Part shown: positions 32,501 to 43,752 of the stretch, piece by piece
Layout of the letters: every line of letters starts with the position of its first letter
Numbering within the stretch: the first letter of the stretch is position 1
Assembly (NCBI GenBank): GCA_950295325.1
Contig: OX485806.1
Span: forward strand, 13,704,001 to 13,768,000
Direction: 5' to 3'
Length of the DNA: 64,000 bases
Origin: Polytrichum commune
Lineage: Eukaryota > Streptophyta > Polytrichopsida > Polytrichales > Polytrichaceae
The notes under the pieces: model-generated
Database searches by the model: none
Told to the model about the DNA's origin: nothing
What the model saw: only the letters and a program-made list of their open reading frames with translations
Made by a program: the position numbers and the translations under genes

Positions 32501-33852
32501 AAGAGGAGGAAATGATGTAGTTGCGGTAAGTTCTACACCTTACATCCTTGCTTGTTCATTACATTCATATTAGCATAGGTTGTGATGGCACAAACAACCC
32601 CTCCATTTTCTCCCACAAAAAAACAAGAAACACCAAAACGAGTGGAATAACAGTTTTGTTGTGGGAACCATTATTCCATGCATTTTGTTCACTTATTTTT
32701 TTATTTTTTTAGTGTTGTTAATTTTTGTGAGAGCAAACAATTGGTTATTGTGTGGATGACTGGGATGGTTGAATGGATTTCCACCTCCCTCCCCTTAAAA
32801 CCTTGAATCCGTTCATGATGTCCTTGGGGTATGTGGATGAGGGATTTAGTATTTCTCCACCAGCCCCTCCCCAATCTCCACATTTGTTGGTTGCTTATGA
32901 GATTGTGGGAATCACATACAAATCAAATCCTTGCTCCCACATAAACAAGAAACACCCAAAAACTATTAAAATTTACCATAATGACTAGAATAGTGGTTTC
33001 ATTTTGTTTTCTATTATAATTGACTAAAGAGATAATAACCTTGATGTTTGGTTGGTAAAGATATTTTCTTGGGCTCATATAATATTGGCGGATCACATGT
33101 TGATTATTTAATCCATGATTTGTAAATTCATTTAGTGGTAGATAGTATGTTGATTGGAATTTCACATAACGATTGCAACTTCGCAGTTGGAGGAGGTCAT
33201 TGTGAAGTCTCATAATCGCAGTCCCTCAATCAATTTGCACCTGCAAAGGGTTCAAGTTGCTCATAAGAAGCCTTCAATTTGCATATAAAACCTTTCTCAA
33301 ATCAATGGCAAGAGAACTGTTGTATGTAACGTCAAATAAATTATGACTACTGAGTGCAATGGCAAAGACAACGAGAGTTGACGCCTTGCTAAACAAACAA
33401 ATGTATACACACAAAGTATTGAAACACCTCCTCAAAACTCTTTGCACCTAACAAATTGAATTTCAAACTCAATGTGCAAATTTCCATGCAATGTCCACAA
33501 TCAATGTTTGTTGCACTAAATATGAGGAAGATAACTTTATGATGTGAAGACAACATAATGCAAACAATGGTATGTAAATGATTTGTGATAATATTAAGCA
33601 AGTGTGAAGGCAACATGTTGTAACCTTGCTTTCGCAAACCATGTTGTGAACAAACCACAAGATAACTAGTTCATAAATGCCAAGTGTGAGCAAAATATGT
33701 TTTTTATACATCTGTGATGGTAGAAGTTATTGTGGCATTATTAACTTCCCTAGGTGGGCACGGACCCTTAGAGTCTAGCTGCACCACCTAGTTAAGAGAA
33801 TTAGCTAACTTTGTAGAAGGTAGAGCATCGATTGTAGTAAATAAAAATGTAA
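29571..33852. other. no recognisable gene; scattered repeats
   Basis: A GATA microsatellite lies at about 30318-30340 beside GGATAGTAGGATAGTAGGAT-type repeats (30187-30212). An exon-like segment at 32328-32526 ends at a good donor (TTGCG|GTAAGT) and encodes a charged peptide, but no neighbours were found for it. The right end (33760-33815) holds a fragment of the TTAGCTAAC repeat seen again at 38.7-40.2 kb, so the copia element appears to have inserted near or into such a repeat. Confidence 0.4.
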
Positions 33853-34068
33853 TGAAAGAGGTATGAGAAACAATAAGGTTATAATAAGGCTACAATGCTA
33901 ATCCGAAGAGGGATAAGAGTTATCTCATATTGTTTTTACGAACCAAAGAAAAACAATAAAAAACAAAGCAAAGAGAGCATGACATCATCTCACTCCAAGC
34001 ATTGTTCATATGCCTTTGTGTATGTGTATATGCTTGTGTAGACTCATCTCTAGTCATGTTGACTTTCA
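33853..34068 (+). repeat. copia 5' LTR
   Basis: It begins TGAAAGAGGTATGAGAAAC and ends TTGACTTTCA, so the ends form a 6-bp inverted repeat (TGAAAG/CTTTCA). It pairs with 38461-38682. Confidence 0.85.
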
Positions 34069-34071
34069 AAA

Positions 34072-34087
34072 GGTTATGGGCCCACCA
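34072..34087 (+). promoter_or_regulatory. primer-binding site for an internal (anticodon-arm) part of initiator tRNA-Met
   Basis: GGTTATGGGCCCACCA lies three bases after the 5' LTR. It is complementary to the anticodon arm of plant initiator tRNA-Met (TGGTGGGCCCATAACC), not to its 3' end. Priming from a half tRNA-iMet is known for Drosophila copia and some related elements. Confidence 0.8.
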
Positions 34088-34723
34088 TGCAAGTGAAGTG
34101 CCTAAAGATTTGATTGCTTTGAGGTTGCAGAGTGGATCTTGAGGGATTGGCGTTTTGGAGGTTTGGAGCATTGGAGGTGTCCGAGGGCACCTTTGGTTTT
34201 GTATGTATTTATTTGTCTTTTATTATTGCTTGAATGTATGTTTGATGCAAGAACATGTAAGTTGGGTTTTCTGAGTGTTGAGAGGCTATTTGAGAGGTTT
34301 GGAGGTGTTTAGACTTCAAAAACATATGACTTGAGTGTTTTAAGTGGTTTAAGGTTTATTTGCGAGGCTTGAGTATTGTAAGGTTTGTTTGAAACCATTC
34401 AAGGTGTTTTGAGTTGAAAGAAACATTGTTTGAGCATCTTGAATTATAAAATATTCGATTTGAGGTATTTGAGAGTATAAGGCACATTTGAGGTGAAGAA
34501 GATTTTATTTGAATGATTTGAGTGTCTTAAGACATTTTTTGAGGTATAGAAGATCTAACATTTTAGAGACCTATAGGCACATTTGAGAGCATGTGAGCAT
34601 GTTTCCACTACATTGAGGTGCAAAACCATGTTTTGAGTGTAAGAAATTAATTCTTAGTCTGAATTGGGTTGATTGTAGGCCAAAGAATGTTAGTTTGAGT
34701 GTTTTGAGAGTATATCCAAGCGT

Positions 34724-35470
34724 ATGATTGTATCATTTGAGAGCAAGGTCATTAAAGTCATTGACATGTTCAATGTAGGAAAATTCAACCTTTGGAAGTT
34801 TAAAATCAAAATATTGTTAACATCCATTAATCTTTGGGACATTGTAGACGGATCCGAGGAAATTCCACCTTCCAATGCAGATTCCAAAGTGTTGAAAGAG
34901 TATCAAAGGCGTGACAAGAAGATCATCTCCATCATCATCCTCATTTTGGCAGACAACCGACTTGCGCACATCAAGAATTACAAAGGACCCGCAGAGGTGT
35001 GAAAAACCCTTTGTAACATTTACAAGACGAACAATTTGTCCAACATCATTTTTTTCGTTGCAAATTCTTCGCATACAAAATGCAATAAGGTGATGACTTG
35101 TTAGACCACATTAACAAGGTCAAGGCGCTCACAAATTAACTCGTTTGGTTGGAGGTACCCATGAGAGACGAAAATATTGTCATGACTTTGTTTAGGAGTT
35201 TGTCGGTGTCGTACAAATATTTGAATCACCGCCTTAGAGACGATGTTGATGAAGGATCTTACAATGGACTACGTAACAAAGTGTTTGATACACAAAATGC
35301 CGAAGCGTCAGAAGAAAGGGCCCCAAGGTGAGGATGCCGCCATGGTATTGTGACAAAATAAAAAGAACAACTCATTTCTGCCCCAAGATACAAGATCGTG
35401 CTTATATTGTGGCAAACCGGAACACATTGGTCATTTTTGTTACAAAACAAACAAAGTATAAAGAGCACGA
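34724..35470 (+). pseudogene. copia gag remnant (UBN2-type capsid and zinc knuckle)
   Basis: The frame at 34724-35000 reads FNVGKFNLWKFKIKILLTSI and NLWDIVDGSEEIPPSNADSK, typical of the copia gag start. It continues through YQRRDKKIISIIILILADN and, after a frame break, VPMRDENIVMTLFRSLSVSY (35149-35330). The zinc knuckle CLYCGKPEHIGHFCY (CX2CX4HX4C) is at about 35399-35445. Stops and frameshifts at about 35000 and 35140 prevent a continuous protein. Confidence 0.8.
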
Positions 35471-35491
35471 AAATGCAAAGGGCGATTTATA

Positions 35492-38400
35492 ATGCATAAT
35501 AGGGTACATTCTAAAAGCGTGTGTAAGTGGATCATGGATTCAGAAGCCACCATACACATAACTTCACATAGGACCACATTTGATACGTATGAGGTAATTG
35601 CTTCACACAATATGCATTTAGGTGATGATAGTATTGTTGAAGCCCTCGGAATAGAATCTATCGTCATGGAGGTAATCATGAGAGGTAAAATCAACCAATT
35701 CAAGAACAAAAAAGATGCACTTTACGTGCCCAAATTGCAAGCCAATTTGCTCTCATGAGCAAACTTATGTCAAATGATTTGAAAATGCAATTCAACAAAA
35801 ATGAATGCTTTATAAAAACTTGCGATGGTGAAGCCATTACAATTGTGTCATGCAAAGCAAACTATGCAAAATAAATTATACGAAGGTGCACAGAGCGGAT
35901 GCGGTCCATTTGGTGCAATCTTCAACCGGAGATGATGTGCTCAAGTTTGGGTACCACTGCCTTGGCCATTTATCACACAAAAGGTGTTTATATGCTCCAA
36001 AACATGGTAAGTGACATGAATCTTGGCAAATTTTAATACCCACATCTTCGTTGCTTTGTGAAGCATGCATTGAATACAAATAATATAGGATTGCATTTCC
36101 AAACGAAGGGGGATGTGAACAATCAAACCTTTGGAAATTGTGCATTTTGACATGTGTGGCTCTATGAGGACCACATCCATGGGCGATGCAAGATATTTTA
36201 TAACCTTCATTGACGATTTTTTGAGGAATGTGTGGTTATATGCGTTGAAGTCTAAAGGAAAATACTTTGAGAGGTTCAATGAGTTCAACGTGCTTGAAGA
36301 GATGCAAATGAAACATAAAATCAAGGCATTTGGGTCGGACAACGGCGAGGAGTTTATTTTAAAGGTATTCGAGCATTTTACATGACATTGAGAAGCAAAC
36401 GTCTACCCCACACATGCCCCAATAAAACGAAGTGGCAGAGCGTGCAAATTGCACCATCGTGGAGATGACAAGGAATATACTTCATGCTCAAAACCTTTAC
36501 AAATCATTTTGGACGGAAGTAGTAGCCAATGTGGTTTACTTACAAAACTGATTTGGACAATATTATGCCTTAAGAAGGGTGGAGCAAGAAGAGGCCTTAC
36601 ATTACATATATGCGTAACTTACGCGATGGTATCAGATGAAAGAGAGGTAAGCTCAATGCAAATGATACCAAATGTTTATTTTGGGTTAGTGCGAGGGAAC
36701 TAAAGTCTATATGTTGTTGTGTTTGTAAACAACAAATATTATAAAAATTTATATAGACGTGGTAGTCATGGAAGATAGCACAAGCGTTGAAAATGATTTG
36801 GAAATGCATCCAACTAGAAGAAATGAAGGCCCATTCAGTGGTCCTTGTGGACAAATCTTTCAAATCATCTTCACGTGATAACGGTGGAAACGCGAAGAGC
36901 AAGTGGGAGATCACCTGGTTGCAAATTAAAGTAATCAAAATACATGCAGACAATGACGTAAGAGGAGTACGACTTGCTCATAACCAACGGTCTGTGGGAA
37001 TTGACCAACAGTTCGTAAGAATGTAGGGTGCAAATGGGTGTATTGCACAAAACATGATACATCGGGTGAAATTGTTAGGCATAAGGTGCGGTTGATAGTA
37101 AAGATATATTCTCAAGTGACTAGAGTGGATTTCAACGAGACCTTTGTCCTCATGGCCAAGTTCATTGTCATTAGATGCATTATTGTAATAGGAATGGTCA
37201 TGGATTGAGAGATCCACCAAATAAACATAAAAACAACGTTTTTTTTATGAAGTTTTGAAGGTGGAAATCTATATAGATCAACCATTGGAGTTCATACAAA
37301 CTCAAAAAAGCTTTGTACGGGCTCAAGTGATCGCCGATGGCGTGGTATCATCACATTGACTCGTTTTTCATCAACGAGGGTTTTTGTAGGAGTCAAGCGA
37401 ATTATTTATTGTACGTCAAATAAACGGGTGAATATTTGTTGGTGGGTAGTCTCTACGTTGAGGATTTTATCATATTGGTAAGCAATTTAATCCAACTGAA
37501 GTGACTCAAATAAGAACTCGAGAATAAATTTGAGATGAGCAATCATGGAGAGTCGCATTATTGCCTAGGAATAAAATAAAGAGAAATAAAGAAGTCCGTA
37601 CCATCACCATGAACCAAATTAACTACACGAAGAAAATCCTCAAACGTTTCAACATGGAATAATGCAAACTGGTCGAAACTCCGTTTAATGCAAATTCAAA
37701 ATTATTAAAACTTTAGGATGAGGAATTTGAGAATGTACAAAGGAAATGGAAGGTGTTCCATACAAGGCCGGGGTTGGATCTCTCATGTATATAATGATGG
37801 TCATGAGAGCCAATTTTGTATTTGCGGTGAGTACGGTGAGCCAATTCATGTTGAAGGCTGGTTCACCGTACTGGATGGGCATGAAATGCATCATGAGGTA
37901 TTTGAAGGGCACTTTGGATTTCAAATTATGCTTCGGAGGCGAGGATTTAACGATGCGGATTGGGTGGGAGATGCAAGATCCACCACATGGTACGTGTTTA
38001 TTTTGTTGGCATTGGAGTCATTTAGTGAAAATGCAAGAAACAACCAACCATTGCATTGTTTACAACGAAGACGGAGTACATGGCTACTAGCCATTGTACA
38101 AAGGAAGCGGTTTGGCTTAGGCAACTTTTGGTGGATGTGGGATACGTGCAAGAAGGATGGACATTCATCATGTGCGATGATCAAAGATGCATACCACTTG
38201 CAAAGAATCCCACACACCATTATTGTACCAAACATATCGATGTACAACATCACTTCATTACAGAGAAACTAAAAAACCGATAGATATGTTTGAAGTATTG
38301 TCCAACAAAGAATATGATAGCGGATGTGCTAATCAAACCACTTGCAAATGATAGGTATCAAGCATTAACAAATGCAATGGGTTTAGAAGCCTTTGACTAC
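35492..38400 (+). pseudogene. copia pol remnant (protease, integrase, RT, RNase H)
   Basis: The protease region has WIMDSEATIHITSHRTTFDT (35530-35590; the canonical DSGA/DTGA is here DSEA). Integrase is seen at 36140-36380 (EIVHFDMCGSM, then FITFIDDFLRNVWLY and FGSDNGEEF). Eroded reverse-transcriptase peptides lie at about 37080-37560. RNase H follows in VPYKAGVGSLMYIMMVMRAN (about 37748), ADWVGDARST, TEYMATSHCTKEAVWLRQL and KHIDVQHHFITEKL (38230-38275). The C-terminal block IADVLIKPL follows at about 38320. Each piece sits in a different frame or is cut by stops, so this copy is dead. Confidence 0.85.
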
Positions 38401-38460
38401 TCGTAAAGTGACAATGTAAAAGGTAAAACATTAAAATGCTCATAGTCAATAGAAATTTAA

Positions 38461-38682
38461 TGAAAGAGGCATGAGAAACAATAAGGTTAGAACAAGGCTA
38501 CAACACTAGTCCAAAGAGGGATATGAGTTATCCCATATTGTTTGTATGAACCAAAGAAAATAATAATAATAATAAAAGACAAAGCAAGAGAGCACGACAC
38601 CAACTCACTCCAAGCATTGTTCATATGTTTTTGTATATGTGTATATGCTTGTGCAACTCATCTCTAGTCCTATTGACTTCCA
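38461..38682 (+). repeat. copia 3' LTR
   Basis: It begins TGAAAGAGGCATGAGAAAC and ends TTGACTTCCA. Compared with the 5' LTR it has about thirty differences, including a short AAT expansion. No convincing polypurine tract was recognised directly upstream. Confidence 0.85.
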
Positions 38683-38702
38683 ATAAACAAATAAGTTAGT
38701 GA

Positions 38703-40206
38703 GGATTAGCTAACCAAAATTCTAGCTAATTAAAATTATGGCCGCACCACCCAACTAGGAGAGTTAGCTAACAATGCAAGTTAATGAAATCAACTACTGT
38801 AGAGGGCTCTTTATTCCAACACAAGCTTTATCATTTTCCCTCAAATTTTGTCATGTGTCATGCTCACATTCATCATGCCCTACTTGTATCCCATGTGGAA
38901 ATTACATTGTGGCTCATGTAAAGAAGAAATAGGGAACCCTGTATAGCAACTCATATGCGAGCTAACGAATCGCACGGCCACACATCCCAATTACCACTAA
39001 CCAAAGGTTGACCAATTTAAGAGAGAAAGTTAAGATTGATTTACTGAAATTTTGCTCAACTTGCCCAAGTTTTGAACATGACATCAATTATGATATATTT
39101 TAATTTTGTGGGCCACACCATTTGTGTTTCATTATGATTTAGATAGGAAAATAAATAAATATGTTATCTAAATTTGAATATTGAAAATGATAATTTGGTG
39201 TTATTTCACAATTTAAAATGCATACTAATTTAGGACAATGTAAGAAATAGTGTGGTCCACCTTGTAGCCGGACGAGGAAGAGATGGGGAAAATGAAAGAC
39301 AAGCAATCAAGACAAAAAACTTGGGCTACTTGTTTGTAAAAGTTGGTTAGCGTTAGGGTTATGAATGAGTTAAAATTTATTCATAAAAGCAAGGTCCCAA
39401 AAGATAGCTAGCTTCTATTTTGATAACTTTTATTTAAACCTTTATTTTAACTAGGTGGTGTGCATGTGAGATAGATAAACTCTTACATAGGTTAGCTACC
39501 TCATTTCTTAGCTATCTCTCTTAACTAGGTAATGCACGCACAATATAACTAATTTGAGTAGTTACTTAGTCTAACCAAAGCCTTAACCATGATGTGTAGC
39601 TAGACCCTTAGCTAACTTACAAGTTACTGAAGATTAGCTAACAAAAATTCTAGCTAACTAAAATTATGGCCACACCACCTAGTTAGGAGAATTAGCTAAC
39701 ATTGAGTTAGTCAAATCAACTAACTCATATGCTAGCTAATCAATTACATGCCTGCACATCCCGGTTATCACTAACCAAGGTTGACTAATTTAAGAGAGTT
39801 AAGGTTGATTGACCGGAGTTTTATCTCAACTTGCCCAAGTTTTTGATCATGACACTAATTATGACACATTCGAAATTTGTGGCCTACAACATTTTTGTTT
39901 CATTATGATTAAAATAGAAAACCACTTAAATTAGTTCAAATAACTATATGTATATATATTTCAAAACATACTTTACAATAATTATCATTTATTTTATATT
40001 TTATTATTTAAAATATGTGCCTATTTAGGATGAAGTAAGAAAAAATGTGGTTCACTTTGTAGTTGAGTGGAGAAAAAGATAGGGAAAATGAAAGGCATGC
40101 ATTGAAGACGAAAGCTTGAGCTACTCATTTGTAAAAGTTGGTTAGCATTAGGGGTATGGATGAGTTAAGATTTCTTCACAAAAGCAAGGTCCCAAAAGTT
40201 AGCTAC
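38703..40206. repeat. direct duplication, spacing 929 bp, of a TTAGCTAAC-type element
   Basis: Copy A (38703-39412) and copy B (39632-40206) align from GATTAGCTAAC to GCAAGGTCCCAAAAG. They share TTGACCAATTTAAGAGAG-like, CAACTTGCCCAAGTTTT and TTTCATTATGATT blocks in order. The spacer 39413-39631 contains an inverted version of the unit's start (CTCTCTTAACTAGGTAATGC versus GCACCACCTAGTTAAGAGA), suggesting that each unit is a transposon with inverted ends. No coding capacity. Confidence 0.7.
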
Positions 40207-40375
40207 ACTAAGTATGAAATTTAGTGCCAATTATTGAAACTAAGTTTGGTATATTTTGCATCTTGACAAACTTGTGATGAAATATTGTCATGGATGATTG
40301 AAATTTGGATGAAAGATCATGTAGTAAGTGACAATACCTTCAAGAGGTGTGCCTGACGCAAAATCCAGGAGACCA

Positions 40376-40378
<3 letters not shown>

Positions 40379-40408
<30 letters not shown>

Positions 40409-40410
40409 TT
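40379..40410. repeat. AAT trinucleotide microsatellite
   Basis: About ten uninterrupted AAT/ATA units. Confidence 0.95.
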
Positions 40411-40837
40411 TCCAGCAAGACAAATATCATGACAGATTGCAGAGCAGATTTCAAAACAAATTTTAGTATAGATTCTAGGACATACAAACACCACCAAGTA
40501 ATTCCCTTAAATTGATAGAGTTTGAGACATATTATATTAAACCAAAGCCTCCCCTCTTTTTCTGCCAACGAAATATGCAATGGTCCTGCGACATGGTCCA
40601 TTCTCACTTCACACTATGCTTGAGGGCCCGTGACTACATAAAACAACTTTCCCAACACCCATGGTACGGCCTTTGGATGAGAGTCAAGGGTCTTCACCAT
40701 TACAAGGTCACGGCTCTTGGCATATGTGTGAAGTGGCCCTTATTATTAGTCTAATAACTGGAGCCTTAACAAGTTACATAACTTATTAGTCCCATTTGAA
40801 GTTTTTAGCGTCCTCAACTTTAAAATCGGTTTCCAGA

Positions 40838-41994
40838 TGACGCAGACGCGCGTCACCGGCCGTTAAGGGGACCGGTTATGCGGCAGAACAGTCAGAGTCT
40901 CCGTCGCGCTGCCCTCCGGATGAAAGAATCATTGCGAAACTTTGGCATTGCAGCAGCAACCCCACCGCTGCTCCAAACCCTAAACACGGCTCCTCCCTCT
41001 CTCTCCCCCCGATCGCATCGGTCGACTCCATCGCTCCCACCCCGCCATCCGCCTCCGTAAACTCATCGACGTGCCGTCCACGAACGAACCACGATCGCCG
41101 TCACCAGATTCGGTCGAAAATCAGGTCACTGGAATGACAAGCTTTCTGAGCGCCTTCAAGCATCGCGGGTAGACTGTCGACTCTGTCCTCCTCGCAGATC
41201 CCGCCTCGGAATTTACGGCCTTGCCAGCCTCATTCGTAGTAAGTTGGAATACCAGGAGTTTGGAGGAGTTTTTGGAATATCAGGAGTCTCTGAGGAGGTC
41301 CGCTAGGGTTTGAAGTACTCTCGGAGCCGGTGTGGTGGAGTTTGCGGATCGTTGTGGAGTCTTTGGAAGTGGTTGGCTTTTCTTGGCTTACATGTGATTG
41401 TAACCAACACAGGGAGCTGCGGTCATGTTGTTGAGGTTTTCGGGTGATCATCTTTGAGTGTAGTAGATCTGATTTTTGGCAGGGGATGTCTGCAACTTAA
41501 GAAGAGTTGAGGACTAATCTGGCCAGTAATATTTTCTGCCTTTCGGGAAGTACTTGGTGTTGTGTGCCTATTTATAAAACAACAAAAGGAACGTTTTGGA
41601 AGTTATCTACTTGCAGAGAGAGGCATTGAGCTCTATTTAGTGGATAGGGGAGCATAGGAAGGCACCATTTGTGCTGGCTGGAAAGACAGGTTTGGTTGCA
41701 CTTAGTTGCAAGTTCGACTGGTGGATGATGAGCTCATGAAGGGTGTTTGGGTTAATACAATCGGAGGTTAATCAATCTGAGGATTTAAAAAAGAGTAGGG
41801 CTCTTGGCGTCCCAGACATGTGCACGAATCTCTCTCATTTAGAAATCTCTTATGTCCGCATCTGAAAAGAACTCTAGCGCCTAATTGTTCCCGCTAATTG
41901 GGTCTTCTGGTGAGGTGACTAAGATCCTCGTCACTGAGGATGATGCGGTGCTGAGGCCTTTCTTTGATTTGAGAAATCCGAGAGCTTAGGCGGG
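40838..41994 (+). promoter_or_regulatory. probable promoter and leader of the ARFRP1 gene, with a possible leader intron
   Basis: A CpG-rich island (about 40838-41215), typical of plant gene starts, precedes the gene. A donor-like TA|GTAAGT at 41239 and an acceptor-like GAGCTTAG at 41989, six bases before the ATG, could define a 5'-UTR intron of about 750 bases. A short open frame (40878-41060) in the island is probably leader. Transcript evidence is needed to fix these borders. Confidence 0.35.
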
Positions 41995-42606
41995 ATGTTT
42001 TCCCTGTTGTATGGGCTGTGGAAATACCTCTTCAGCAAATCTGAGTTTCATGTGCTCATTCTGGGAATTGACAAGGCTGGCAAAACCACCCTACTGGAGA
42101 AACTGAAAACTCTGTATTCAGATATCGAAGGCCTGCCCCCGGACCGAATCGTACCAACTGTAGGCCTCAACATTGGCCGAGTGGAAGCTCACAAATCGAA
42201 GCTCATTTTCTGGGATCTGGGGGGGCAATTAGGGTTGAGAACAATATGGGAGAAGTATTATGAAGAAGCCCATGCGGTGCTGTATGTAGTAGATTCGGTA
42301 AGCAAGACTCGGTTCGAGGACACGAAATCTACTTTAGAGAAAGTGCTGAGACACCCTGATTTGCAAGGTGCACCCGTATTGATCTTTGCCAATAAGCAGG
42401 ACTTGGCGGGTGCAGTAAATGCTGAGGAGTTATCGCAGTTCCTGGATATCAAGGAGCAGAATGGCAGGCTGACTAGGGTTCAGGGCATTTCAGCTTATGA
42501 AGGCTCCGGTATTCAGGAAGGTGTATTGTGGCTTGTAGAGAACATGAGGAAAACTAAGCGGACGGAAGAGCTGCACCGCCGGGCAGACGCAGCAGTTACA
42601 TTGTAG
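41995..42606 (+). CDS. ARFRP1: ADP-ribosylation factor-related protein 1 (ARFRP1/ARL3-type GTPase), 203 aa, intronless
   Basis: A complete 203-residue small GTPase, the normal length for the family. All nucleotide-binding motifs are present: P-loop GIDKAGKTT, switch I Thr in IVPTVGLNIG, G3 WDLGGQ, G4 NKQD and G5 SAYEG. The N-terminus is Met-Phe with a hydrophobic helix (MFSLLYGLWKYLF) and lacks the Gly2 needed for myristoylation. ARFRP1/Arl3p is instead N-acetylated and recruited to the trans-Golgi through SYS1, where it acts upstream of ARL1 and golgins. The family role is post-Golgi traffic. The whole CDS lies in one exon, unlike the usual multi-exon plant gene as I recall it, so a retrocopy is possible, although there is no decay. 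The stop is TAG at 42604-42606. An ArfGAP gene lies about 15 kb upstream on the other strand. Confidence 0.95.
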   Translation: MFSLLYGLWKYLFSKSEFHVLILGIDKAGKTTLLEKLKTLYSDIEGLPPDRIVPTVGLNIGRVEAHKSKLIFWDLGGQLGLRTIWEKYYEEAHAVLYVVDSVSKTRFEDTKSTLEKVLRHPDLQGAPVLIFANKQDLAGAVNAEELSQFLDIKEQNGRLTRVQGISAYEGSGIQEGVLWLVENMRKTKRTEELHRRADAAVTL

Positions 42607-43090
42607 ATGGAACTTGTGAGAAGTGAAGTTCACGATATTGATATTGGTGGTGAGGTTTATTGAGACTACACTCGACTTGAATATGTGTAGTCCTGACTCT
42701 GTAGAATGCTTTTCTCTGCACAGAATATTTTGTTCTGGATGGTAATCTAGATATTGAAGCCAATCTGGAGGGTTAGGCATGGCTCATTACATTATAGCAG
42801 AAATTTATGCTATTAAGTTAATTGTCACCACTAGAACATCATAAGAAGCTGGATCGTAAACACCATATAATTCTATCTTGACCAGATTGGAGGTCGTCCG
42901 TCCTTAGTTGGTGGAGATTACTGTTGCTGCTCTCATATGTAGCAGAAATGTGCCTTATTCCAGAATAGGTCAAATGATAAGGTTAAGAAAAATGGCAGAC
43001 TCTGCAGTGTGTTCCTCTCCTGCAGTCTTAAATAGATAGATCCTCTAGATGAATGTAACCCTGGTGGTAACTAGGTGCTGTACTTGAAGG

Positions 43091-43120
43091 CAGCAAATGT
43101 TCTGCAAAGAACATTTGCTG
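43091..43120. repeat. perfect 13-bp inverted repeat with 4-base loop
   Basis: CAGCAAATGTTCT and AGAACATTTGCTG flank GCAA. It lies about 490 bases after the ARFRP1 stop. It could be a stem in the 3' UTR or 3' flank; no T-rich tract follows. Confidence 0.8.
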
Positions 43121-43431
43121 AAAGAACCAGCACAATGCATTTTGCTATAAAAACCAGCACTTCATACATGTGAAGGCTCCACATTTCTACATGCTACTCT
43201 CTGTAGTTTACCTTCTCCCTGTTTATAGTTTATACCCTCTGGCATCCTCCCCTTCGCCCTGCTGCGTTGTGGGGTTTTTTTAATTATCTTGTCACATTCT
43301 ATGTGATCAGGCTGGACCTTCAAATCTTCACCCTTGTACGTACAGCGGCAAAGCGATTGCTGTCTGGCTATCATATTTGGTCTGGTGTTAAATAGATTTT
43401 CTGGACTGCTACGCTCATCAATTTCAATCTT

Positions 43432-43752
43432 TTGAACAAAGTGACGAGGACAGCCGTGTTCATCTTCTTTGCAGTCTCTCTTGCCATTGGCATCATTAAA
43501 GGCAGTAGTCAGTACAAGCCTCTTTGTATTGTGTTGGGCGGAAGTTTTCTGTACCTGATTTTTGTGCAATATGTGTCTCAAAGTCAAGGATATGGAATAC
43601 TGTCATTCAATGAGAAGGTTGCACAGGTGGAGAACTTGTTCACTTGGGTTATTTCATGTGCATACATGAGCATCCTCTTTGTGGGTAAGCATCATGGTTA
43701 CAAACCTCTTATTAGCTCTTTCTCTGTAATTTTTCAGTTACCAGACTGGTGA
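43432..43752 (+). CDS. hypothetical small hydrophobic ORF
   Basis: A 106-codon frame with two or three hydrophobic stretches (VFIFFAVSLAIGII, IVLGGSFLYLIFVQYV, FTWVISCAYMSILFVG). No family is recognised. A minus-strand frame of 141 codons overlaps it (43162-43587) and lacks any domain. It is downstream of ARFRP1 in the same direction and could be non-coding 3' sequence. Confidence 0.2.
   Translation: MNKVTRTAVFIFFAVSLAIGIIKGSSQYKPLCIVLGGSFLYLIFVQYVSQSQGYGILSFNEKVAQVENLFTWVISCAYMSILFVGKHHGYKPLISSFSVIFQLPDW

Larger units (their letters stand above)
33853..38682 (+). mobile_element. Ty1/copia LTR retrotransposon, old and degenerate
   Basis: Two LTRs of 216 and 222 bases (33853-34068, 38461-38682) begin TGAAAG and end CTTTCA/CTTCCA. 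By eye they are roughly 85-88% identical, so the insertion is old. The internal order is gag, protease, integrase, reverse transcriptase, RNase H, which is the copia order (integrase before RT). Every domain is broken by stops and frameshifts. No 5-bp target duplication is evident next to the LTRs. Confidence 0.9.

Noticed and set aside
43162-43587. 141-codon minus-strand ORF after ARFRP1
   Set aside because: No domain, overlaps a hydrophobic plus-strand frame, and could equally be 3' flank.
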